Shown piece by piece: positions 52,142-59,412 of a DNA stretch of 64,000 nt. The notes beneath the pieces are model-generated. The model was not told where the DNA came from. It searched no databases and worked only from the letters and a program-made list of their open reading frames with translations. A program made the translations under genes and the position numbers. The stretch is from NCBI GenBank assembly GCA_964448675.1, contig CAYUZU010000007.1, positions 124,001 through 188,000 on the forward strand, given 5' to 3'. Within the stretch, counting starts at the first letter, position 1; the number at the start of each line of letters is the position of its first letter. Source of the stretch: CAYUZU01 sp964448675 (GTDB taxonomy: Bacteria > Planctomycetota > Phycisphaerae > UBA1845 > Fen-1342).

Positions 52142-52147
52142 AGTATA
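52142..52147 (-). promoter_or_regulatory. -10-like box of the ten-gene cluster
   Basis: TATACT on the minus strand, inside CGTTATACTCGG, about 75 bases upstream of the first start codon of the cluster. No good -35 at 17 bases is seen. Confidence 0.3.
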
Positions 52148-52355
52148 ACGGAATCGGTGGCCGGGCGGAACAACAGGCGTGGTGCCGACAAATCGGACGT
52201 TGCCGGGGACAGCCCCGCCGAGGGGCCCGGATCATTCCTGAAACCGGCCGCGCGGCGCTTCATCCTTGCCTTGCCGCCAAATGATTCTCATACCGTATGT
52301 GGGTCGACCGTGTACCCGTGGGGAAAGACCAGGCTAGAAGAGGAGGCGTTGTCCC

Positions 52356-53186
52356 ATGACACGCACACTGTTTGTATGCAACGGACTGGTCATTGCGGCG
52401 CTCGTTCTCGCAGCGCCCGCCAATGCGGACATTGTCACCATTGACAGCTTTGCCGACCCCTTCGAGAGCGAGACGTTTGTCGGCAGCTACAGCGGCGGCA
52501 CCGTGGGCAGCGTCTATGAGCGCCCCGGCCTCGAAATCGGCCGCTTCTACCTCGGCGACGGCCTGGCGCCGGGCGATCCGCTGCCCGAAGTGACCGAGCG
52601 CGACGTCGAAGAGCAGTGGCAGACCGGTCTGGCGGGCGTGCTGGGCGGACAGCGCCACGCCGTGCTGACCGCCGACCCGCTCGATTACTCCCGGGTCTCG
52701 GTGGTCGCCTACGAGGGCTTCCTGAGCTACAGCACCAGCTTCGGCACGCAGGGCATCCTCGATCTGACCTACGGCGGAGCGGCCGGGCTGAACCGGAACT
52801 TCATGACGGTCGACGACGACGGCCGCTTTCGCATCGAACTCCTCAGTGGCGATCTCGACAGCCCGAGCAATCCGCAATACGACCGGCCGGTGCCCATCTC
52901 GCTGGCCGTTACCAGCGGTCTCGGCACGCCGGAAGAAGTGACCGCCAGCCACACGCTCATGCTGCTCGACGAGCAGATCTACGACTTCCCGTTTGCCAGC
53001 TTCAGCAACGTCGATTTCGCCGACGTCGACAGCATTCACCTGCACATTGACCAGTCGGCGCCGTCGCTGGCGGCGGTGGACTTTGGCCTGGGCGAACTGA
53101 CGGCCCACGCGCCCGGCGGGTTCGTGCCGGAGCCGTCGGCGCTGTCGCTGCTGGCGGTCGGGGTGTTGCTGCTGCGGCGGCGTTGA
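52356..53186 (+). CDS. PEP-CTERM secreted protein
   Basis: The 276-residue product has a signal peptide (LVIAALVLAAPANA), a beta-rich body and a C-terminal VPEPSALSLLAVGVLLLRRR, the exosortase signal. AGGAGG lies ten bases before ATG 52356. The body has FDIDSI-type segments (DFADVDSIHLHIDQ) found in other PEP-CTERM proteins of unknown role. It is divergent from the GTPase cluster. Confidence 0.83.
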   Translation: MTRTLFVCNGLVIAALVLAAPANADIVTIDSFADPFESETFVGSYSGGTVGSVYERPGLEIGRFYLGDGLAPGDPLPEVTERDVEEQWQTGLAGVLGGQRHAVLTADPLDYSRVSVVAYEGFLSYSTSFGTQGILDLTYGGAAGLNRNFMTVDDDGRFRIELLSGDLDSPSNPQYDRPVPISLAVTSGLGTPEEVTASHTLMLLDEQIYDFPFASFSNVDFADVDSIHLHIDQSAPSLAAVDFGLGELTAHAPGGFVPEPSALSLLAVGVLLLRRR

Positions 53187-53299
53187 ACCGTGGATGAGCG
53201 CCGCGGCGGCGTGGCTGCGGTGTCGATGGATGGACTGTTGATTTGCGTTGCGGGTGCTGTGGGCCGGTGTGCTCGCAGCACCCTGTCTTTCTGGTGCGA

Positions 53300-54514
53300 T
53301 CAACCGTTGCTGGTTTCGGAGTCCTCGGGGCGGGGATCCGGCTGCGGACTGCCCACCAGGCGATTGAGCTCTTCGATCGAGTGCTGCATGCGTTGCAGGC
53401 TGGCGGCGGGCAGCGGCTCGGCGGGGGTGGCGCTCCGCTGATCGCCGTTCTGCACGATGCCCTGCACGACCTGTTGCACATCGCGCGTGACACCGGCGGT
53501 TACCAGCACTGCAACTGCCACACCCAGGACGATCGCGGCCGCCAGGCTGGCGAGCAGGATGCTCCGCAAGCGGCGGGCCGCACGGGCGATTTCGCCGCTC
53601 CGTGTCGCGACGTCCTCGCTGAGCAGTTCGGCGGCGACCATCGCCCTGCCCAGCAGCGCGTCGCTCGGGCCGCGGACGTTGGCTGCCAGCGCCGCCGTCT
53701 CGTCCCAGGTTGCCAGCAGGTTATTGACCGCGGCGTATGCTTCACGGGCAGCGGTGCGCACCTGGCCCAGTTGCGTACGGCTCTCGTCGTCCTCGACCAG
53801 GCCGCTGAGCTCGCCGGTAAGACCGTCCATGTCTTCGAGCAACTCACGCTTCTTGCGCAGGATCTCGGGCTCGTCGTGCTGCTGCGCGCGCGTCGCGGCG
53901 GCGGTCACCGACCGTACATTGTCGTGCAGGGTATCGACGATGACGAGCGCGTTGGCGCGTTGCGCGAGAGCCGGCCGCGCCGCGTCCGCGTGAACGGCGT
54001 CGTAGAGGGCCCAATGCTGCCGGTTGCGCAGCTCGGTGGTGTGACGCTGCAGGGCGGCCAGGTTATTGCTGAACGTCGCCTGGCGGCTCCGGAGCAGCTC
54101 GACGTGGGCCGCCAGCTCGGCGAACGCCACCTTGAACTGGTCGAGTGTCCGAGCGAGGCGGTCGAGGTCGGGTGGCGTGTCGGACAGGGGCGGCGCGCCG
54201 CTCTGACGTTGGGCGGTGCGGCACTGGCGCAGCATGGCGTCGAGTTGGTCGATGCGCCCGCGCACCAGGCCCGCGTCGCGGTCGTCGTGGCTGGTCCGGA
54301 AGCGGGTGGCGTGGTGCACGGTGTCGCGTACGACATGGGCCAGGGCGTGGGTGGTCTGCAGCAGCTCGGTGCCGCGGGTGGCGGACTCGTCGCTCTGGAC
54401 CACCAGCCGCAGGGCGGGACCCAGCGGGGCCAGGTAACACGCGGCCATCACCAGGCCCAGGAGCCCGAACCCCAGCAGCAGCTTTCGTGAGAGTCGGAAT
54501 CCGGATCGTGACAT
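53300..54514 (-). CDS. Chemoreceptor-like membrane sensor without signalling domain
   Basis: The 404-residue protein has two membrane helices, LLLGFGLLGLVMAACYL near the start and ILLASLAAAIVLGVAVAVLV at about 325-345, flanking a periplasmic helical bundle as in methyl-accepting proteins. A HAMP-like start (VTRDVQQVVQGI) follows the second helix. The methyl-accepting or kinase domain is absent; the protein ends in a short acidic tail. It may be a truncated or a stand-alone sensor. Confidence 0.72.
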   Translation of the reverse strand: MSRSGFRLSRKLLLGFGLLGLVMAACYLAPLGPALRLVVQSDESATRGTELLQTTHALAHVVRDTVHHATRFRTSHDDRDAGLVRGRIDQLDAMLRQCRTAQRQSGAPPLSDTPPDLDRLARTLDQFKVAFAELAAHVELLRSRQATFSNNLAALQRHTTELRNRQHWALYDAVHADAARPALAQRANALVIVDTLHDNVRSVTAAATRAQQHDEPEILRKKRELLEDMDGLTGELSGLVEDDESRTQLGQVRTAAREAYAAVNNLLATWDETAALAANVRGPSDALLGRAMVAAELLSEDVATRSGEIARAARRLRSILLASLAAAIVLGVAVAVLVTAGVTRDVQQVVQGIVQNGDQRSATPAEPLPAASLQRMQHSIEELNRLVGSPQPDPRPEDSETSNG

Positions 54515-54768
54515 TCGAGGCCTCGTCGCAGTTGAGGTCTGGCATGGCCGGCACAGTGGGCGGTCCGATAAGCATCGCCCTGGTGTTCTTGGCGCGCGGC
54601 CTTCCCCGGTTTCTATCGGTCGCCCGGCGGCGGGAGCCCAGTCCGAATCGACCCGGGTCGCCGGTCGCATGCGGGCCCGCGACGTCTTATCATCCGCCCG
54701 GAGCGTGCAACCGGCGTGGCGGCGCCGTGCCGCGGCTGGTGATGTCGGCGCTGCGGAAGGAGCCCCGT

Positions 54769-55431
54769 ATGGCTGAAGAACGTGTCTTGCTGATCACCGC
54801 CGGCCCGACCCACGAGCCGATCGACGCGGTTCGCTATCTGGCGAACCGGTCGAGCGGGCGGCTGGGGATTGCGCTGGCGGCGGCGGGGCGCGCGGCGGGT
54901 TGGCGGGTGGTCTTGCTGCTGGGGCCGACGGTGTTGAAGCCGCCCGACGGGGTCGAGGTTGCATGCTTCTCCAGCAGCGCCGAGCTGGCGGCGTTGCTGG
55001 ATGACCGGTTCCCGGCGTGTGACGTGCTGATCATGGCGGCGGCGGTGGCCGACTATCGCCCGCGGCACGTGGTCGACCGCAAGCTCGCCCGCACGGGGGA
55101 GCGGCTGGTGCTGGAGCTCGAGCCGACGCCCGACCTGCTGGCGGCGTGCGCGGCGCGCAAGAGCGAAACGCAGCGCATCGTCGGCTTCGCCCTGGAAGAG
55201 GCGGCGGCGCTGCCGGAGCGGGCTCGGGCCAAGCTGGTGCAGAAGCAGGTCGACGCGATCGTCGCGAATCCGCTCGAGACGATGGATGCCGCCGACATCC
55301 GCGCGGCGGTGTTCACCGCGTCGGGGGAGGCCCTGCGGCCGCCAGGCGGCGAGGCGGGCATCAGCAAGGACGCGTTTGCCCGCTGGCTGGTGGGTCAGCT
55401 TGACGCGATTACCGGGCGGGGGCTGGCCTGA
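54769..55431 (+). CDS. coaB: Phosphopantothenate-cysteine ligase (CoaB), stand-alone
   Basis: The 220-residue protein matches the C-terminal half of CoaBC/Dfp: LITAGPTHEPIDAVRYLANR, NRSSGRLGIALA, AAAVADYRPRHVVDRKLAR and LELEPTPDLL. It joins CTP-activated 4'-phosphopantothenate to Cys in coenzyme A synthesis. In most bacteria it is fused to CoaC; here no CoaC domain is seen. GGAAGGAG lies six bases before ATG 54769. Its stop is four bases from the end of the convergent rarD gene. Confidence 0.88.
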   Translation: MAEERVLLITAGPTHEPIDAVRYLANRSSGRLGIALAAAGRAAGWRVVLLLGPTVLKPPDGVEVACFSSSAELAALLDDRFPACDVLIMAAAVADYRPRHVVDRKLARTGERLVLELEPTPDLLAACAARKSETQRIVGFALEEAAALPERARAKLVQKQVDAIVANPLETMDAADIRAAVFTASGEALRPPGGEAGISKDAFARWLVGQLDAITGRGLA

Positions 55432-55435
55432 CGGC

Positions 55436-56401
55436 TCAGGCTGTCGGGCGCAGCGGCGGCTGGGGGACGCGGGCGCGCGTGGCGCTGTCCACCGTGTAGA
55501 TCGCCAGAGCCACCCAGATGCAGCCAAACGCCACCAGGTGCACGTGCGTGAACGGCTCGCCGTACGCCAGCACCGCCAGCAGGAAGTGCCCTGTCGGTGC
55601 CAGGTACTGGATGAAGCCCAGCGTGGTCAGGCGCAGGCGTCGCGCCGCGGCGGCGAACCACATCAGCGGCAGCGCCGTCAATGGGCCGGCGAGCATCAGC
55701 AGCAGCGACATTGGGAGCGATTCGTTGGCGAACGTGGCGCGTCCCGCGACGACTTCCCAGGCAAGATAGGCAGTGGCCAGCGGCGCGATGAGCGCCGTCT
55801 CGATCGTCAGTCCGAGGATCGCGTCGACGTTCGCAATCTTGCGCAGCAGCCCGTAGAAGCCGAAGGACCACGCCATCAGCATCGCCAGCGTGGGGAAGGT
55901 GCCGCTGCCGACCGTGAGGTAGGTGACGCCGGCGAATGCGAGCAGGACGCTGACGGTTTGCCAGGGGCGCAGCCGCTCGCGCAGAAACACGAAGCCGAGC
56001 AGCACGTTGATCAGCGGGTTGACGAAGTAGCCGAGGCTGGCCTGCATGACCTGGTCGGTTGCGACGGCATAAACGAAGACCAGCCAATTGCCGGCGATGA
56101 GCGTCGTGGTGGCGCAGAGGGTCAGGATGGTGCGCCGCGAACGGAGGACGCTGAGCAGGGCGTGCCGCCGGCCGGTCACCCACACGAGCGCGAGCAGGAA
56201 CAGCACGCCCCAGACGATGCGGTGCGTGACCACCTCCAGCGGCCAGACGTGTGCGACCAGCTTGAAATACGCTGGAAACAGGCCCCACAGGCCGTAGGCC
56301 GCCAGCGCATATGCGACACCCGCGCGGGCGCGGCGGCGCGCGGCTTCGTCGGCGGTATGGGTCAGAACGGCGGTCACGGTGGCATCGTCGCGCAGGGCCA
56401 T
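55436..56401 (-). CDS. rarD: RarD/EamA family transporter
   Basis: The 321-residue membrane protein has ten membrane segments and the RarD pattern GLWGLFPAYFKLV, HRIVWGVLFLLAL, NWLVFVYAVATDQVMQASLGYFVNPLINVLLG and LGFIQYLAPTGHFLLAVL. EamA proteins export or import small metabolites; RarD was linked to chloramphenicol resistance by homology only. No ribosome site is clear before ATG 56401. It lies 23 bases after the pheS gene in the same direction. Confidence 0.88.
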   Translation of the reverse strand: MALRDDATVTAVLTHTADEAARRRARAGVAYALAAYGLWGLFPAYFKLVAHVWPLEVVTHRIVWGVLFLLALVWVTGRRHALLSVLRSRRTILTLCATTTLIAGNWLVFVYAVATDQVMQASLGYFVNPLINVLLGFVFLRERLRPWQTVSVLLAFAGVTYLTVGSGTFPTLAMLMAWSFGFYGLLRKIANVDAILGLTIETALIAPLATAYLAWEVVAGRATFANESLPMSLLLMLAGPLTALPLMWFAAAARRLRLTTLGFIQYLAPTGHFLLAVLAYGEPFTHVHLVAFGCIWVALAIYTVDSATRARVPQPPLRPTA

Positions 56402-56424
56402 GCGGGGATCATAGACGCGGCGTG

Positions 56425-57957
56425 TCAGGCGCGCCGCAGCGGTTCCTCGCGCAGCCAGGGCATGGTCGCGAAGAACAGGTCGCCGATGGCTTTCACGTCG
56501 TGGACGAACATCGCCAGCCGCTCGAGCCCCAGACCCCAGGCCAGCACGCGATCCTGAATGCCGACCGGCAGCGTGACCTCTGGGCGGAAAATGCCCGAGC
56601 CGCCCATCTCGACCCAATCCTGTCGGCTTTCGAGATAGAGGTGGACCTCGGCCGACGGCTCCGTATAGGGGAAGAAACTCGGTACGACCTTGACTTTGGG
56701 GAAGCCCATCTTGGTGTAGAACGCAGTCAGCGTGCCGACCAGGTTCGCGAGGCTTGCGTCCGGGTCGATGATGATGCCGTCGACCTGGTGGAAGACGGGA
56801 AGGTGCTTGTAGTCGACGGTCTCGCGGCGGAACACAGGGCCGATGACGAAGTACTTGCCGGGCTGGCCCTGCGTGTGGCGGGCGAGAGCGCGGATCGTGG
56901 TGGCGGTCGTGTGGGTGCGGAGCACGGGTTTCTGGGCGAGGTCGCGATTCCAGCGATACTGCCAGCCGACCGAGCCGGTGTCGCCGCCGGTCTCGTGCGT
57001 GGCGCGAACGCGCTCGACGAGCTGATCGTCGGGCAGCCGGCAATGGCCGGGGCGCTTGACATAGAATGTGTCCTGCATGTCGCGCGCGGGGTGGTCTTGT
57101 GGCTGGAACAGGGCGTCGAAATCCCAGAAGCTCGATTCGACCCAGGGGCTGACGATTTCGGTGAATCCCATCTCGAGGAAGACGCGTCGCACACGATCGA
57201 GGGTACGCTGAAACGCGTGTTCCTTGCCAGGGTAGCGTTTCTTGGCAGCGAGGGTCACATCGTACGGGGCGAGGTCGACGTCGCGCCACCCACCCTCGGC
57301 GAGCAACTCGGGCGTTAGTTGCGTCACGCGCTGGCGCGCCTTGACGCCCGAGGCGAGCAACGCGCGGCCCTTGTCGCTGATCGTGACGAAGCGGTTGGTG
57401 CGTTGCTTGATGGTGAGGAAGTTCTTGCGTTTGGTGAGCAGCGGCAGGGCGTCACCGACCGGGATGCCCTCTTTCTCGAGTTCGACACGGGCCGCCACGC
57501 GTCCGCCTGCAAGGGCCTGAATGAGTTGCTCGTCGGGGGTGGGTGGTGCGTCGGCGGGCGGTGCGCCATCGAGGAGCACGAGCGTGTCGCCGTCCTTCTT
57601 CGCCCATTTGCGCTGACTGAGCCAGCGGAGGGCCCCGCCGACCTGCGGGGCGGCCAGGTGGCAGTGATCCGGGACTTCGGTGAGCTTGCAGTGGCCGCCC
57701 TGCGTGTGGAGCACGCCGAGGATGATGCGTTCGGGCAGGGGGGTGTCGACCGCGGCCTGTCCCTCGGGGCCGAGACGCAGTTCATCGTAGGTCGACTCTT
57801 CGATCCGGACGAGGCCGGCATCCTGCATTGTGACGGCGGCGGCGGTGACGGGCGCCTGGTCCTGCGCCAGGGCGGCGGCGAGGTCGGTGATCGTGGTCGG
57901 TTCGGCTGCATTGGCGAGTTGCTGCAGAACTTCGTATTGCGTCTGGTTCAGTTCCAT
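56425..57957 (-). CDS. pheS: Phenylalanine--tRNA ligase alpha subunit, archaeal/eukaryal type
   Basis: From ATG 57957, after GAGGA, the 510-residue protein has an N-terminal winged-helix region (MELNQTQYEVLQQLANAAEP) and a C-terminal catalytic core with GPVFRRETVDYKHLPVFHQ (motif 2) and GLGLERLAM (motif 3). Length and N-terminal domains fit the archaeal/eukaryal PheS form; bacterial PheS is about 330 residues. It charges tRNA-Phe with phenylalanine together with PheT. PheT is not in the window. Confidence 0.92.
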   Translation of the reverse strand: MELNQTQYEVLQQLANAAEPTTITDLAAALAQDQAPVTAAAVTMQDAGLVRIEESTYDELRLGPEGQAAVDTPLPERIILGVLHTQGGHCKLTEVPDHCHLAAPQVGGALRWLSQRKWAKKDGDTLVLLDGAPPADAPPTPDEQLIQALAGGRVAARVELEKEGIPVGDALPLLTKRKNFLTIKQRTNRFVTISDKGRALLASGVKARQRVTQLTPELLAEGGWRDVDLAPYDVTLAAKKRYPGKEHAFQRTLDRVRRVFLEMGFTEIVSPWVESSFWDFDALFQPQDHPARDMQDTFYVKRPGHCRLPDDQLVERVRATHETGGDTGSVGWQYRWNRDLAQKPVLRTHTTATTIRALARHTQGQPGKYFVIGPVFRRETVDYKHLPVFHQVDGIIIDPDASLANLVGTLTAFYTKMGFPKVKVVPSFFPYTEPSAEVHLYLESRQDWVEMGGSGIFRPEVTLPVGIQDRVLAWGLGLERLAMFVHDVKAIGDLFFATMPWLREEPLRRA

Positions 57958-58346
57958 TGGTGCGTCCTCGGGCTTCTCGAATCCTGTTGTATAGCGGATT
58001 GGCGCTGGCGGCTCAATTCCGGGGCGCCGCGCGGGCGGTTTTTGCGGACGTCCTGTGGCGGCGCCAGGTGCGTCCGGTCGCACAAGGGACGAGTTTTTCG
58101 GAAGTTGCGTGGCGGCTGCACTCAATTCCGCGACGGACCGCCAAATCTCGCCTGCGCTGCTCATAAAAACTCGTTCAGACGGCCTGGGACAACCGGGCAG
58201 CGGCGCGGCGGCGGAATTCCGCAAACTGCCCAGCAGAAGCGGATATCCGGAGGCGTAGAATCGGGCGACAGCGAGGACGCGTGGGACGTCCGACACCGGC
58301 TGCAAACTGACCCACGGCCCGGTGACCGCCGCAGGAGGAAAGAAGC

Positions 58347-58634
58347 ATGAATGAAGCTGAATTCCAGAAGCGACTGGCCGAGCTGGTGGCTGAGATCGAC
58401 AACTTGCCCGAGGGTGAGCGTGATCGGCTGCGCAAACTGGCCCAGGAGACCAAGGATCGCCACGAGCAGATCAAGAAGAGCGTGAGCACGCTGCAGGAGA
58501 GCATTGATTTCCTTCGCCTGGGAATCAAGTACATGCTATTCGACCTGGAAGCGACCCGTCGCGAGAACAAGTATCTGCGTAAAATGCTCGAGCAGGACCC
58601 GAACAACAACGACAACAACAACCCGCCGCAGTAA
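58347..58634 (+). CDS. Conserved small coiled-coil protein
   Basis: The 95-residue protein is mostly one long coiled coil (EAEFQKRLAELVAEIDNLPE; RKLAQETKDRHEQIKKSV) with an Asn/Pro-rich tail. AGGAGG lies before ATG 58347. I do not recognise a family. A strong terminator follows at 58729-58765, so it is a single-gene transcript. Confidence 0.8.
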   Translation: MNEAEFQKRLAELVAEIDNLPEGERDRLRKLAQETKDRHEQIKKSVSTLQESIDFLRLGIKYMLFDLEATRRENKYLRKMLEQDPNNNDNNNPPQ

Positions 58635-58728
58635 GGACCCCCCAAGCCAGGTGCCGCAGGCGCCGACCCGCCGGCGGCATTGACTGACCCATTGCCCGAT
58701 CGCCAACGGTTCACAACTCGCCTAGACG

Positions 58729-58765
58729 CAAGGCCCGGTGACGTGTGTCATCGGGCCTTGTGTTT
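58729..58765 (+). terminator. Intrinsic terminator
   Basis: CAAGGCCCGGTGAC (58729-58742) pairs with GTCATCGGGCCTTG (58747-58760) over 14 base pairs with one wobble, a GTGT loop and TGTTT after it. It ends the small coiled-coil gene. Confidence 0.75.
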
Positions 58766-58787
58766 GGAAGCTGTCAGCGATCAGTCG

Positions 58788-59225
58788 TCAGTTGTCGGTG
58801 TCGGCCGGTGTGTCGTTGTCCTCCGGCTGCCACGCGACCTCCGGCGCGTCCCCCCAAAGCCCTTCGAGGTCATAGTAATCACGGTGGTCTTCGTCAAAGA
58901 GATGAATGACGACGTCCACGTAATCGGCAATCATCCACGCGCCGTCGCGGCGATTGGGCTTGTTAAACGGTCGCCGGTCGCGCTCCCTGCCGAAATCCGC
59001 GATCTGGTCCAGCACGGCGCCCATCTGGCGATCCGACGTGCCCGTGCCGATGACGAAGAAGTCCGTGACGCTGCTCAGCCCGCGCAGGTCGAGCACGCGG
59101 ACGTCCTCGCTCTTGTTCTCCTGCGCAATGCGGGCGGCGGCGATCGCGAAATCGCGGCCCTCGGCGTCGTCGCGCGAGGCCGGGCGCGTGGCGGCGTCGG
59201 TCTGCTCGGTGTGGTTCGGTTCCAT
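58788..59225 (-). CDS. rsfS: Ribosomal silencing factor RsfS
   Basis: The 145-residue protein has the RsfS/Iojap motif VLDLRGLSSVTDFFVIGTG and then DRQMGAVLDQI and WMIADYVDVVIHLFDEDHRDYYDLEGLWGDAP. It binds L14 of the 50S subunit and blocks joining of subunits. ATG 59225 has no ribosome site; TACAAT lies just upstream at 59228-59235, so the message may be leaderless or the start may be ATG 59234. It is followed by no partner gene. Confidence 0.9.
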   Translation of the reverse strand: MEPNHTEQTDAATRPASRDDAEGRDFAIAAARIAQENKSEDVRVLDLRGLSSVTDFFVIGTGTSDRQMGAVLDQIADFGRERDRRPFNKPNRRDGAWMIADYVDVVIHLFDEDHRDYYDLEGLWGDAPEVAWQPEDNDTPADTDN

Positions 59226-59283
59226 ACCCATCATTGTAGCGGAACGAGGCCCGCTGTCGGCGGTGCAGCGCGGCCGCAACCGT

Positions 59284-59306
59284 GTGCCACGGCTCTGTGA
59301 GCCGTG
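59284..59306 (+). repeat. REP-like palindrome, copy D
   Basis: Pattern GTGCCAC-GGCTC-TGT-GAGCC-GTG, perfect stem. Two GACAAAGCAG units follow 33 and 62 bases later. Confidence 0.7.
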
Positions 59307-59338
59307 CATTGGTCCGGTGCGGCGTCCCGACGCCACGA

Positions 59339-59387
59339 GACAAAGCAGAGCGATGTCCTAACCCATGGACAAAGCAGAGCGATGTCC
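59339..59387 (+). repeat. Two GACAAAGCAG-type repeat units
   Basis: GACAAAGCAGAGCGATGTCC occurs at 59339-59358 and again at 59368-59387, 29 bases apart. On the opposite strand it matches the units at 7234-7314. Confidence 0.75.
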
Positions 59388-59412
59388 CTACCGATGAGGC
59401 AATCCGCGGCGC

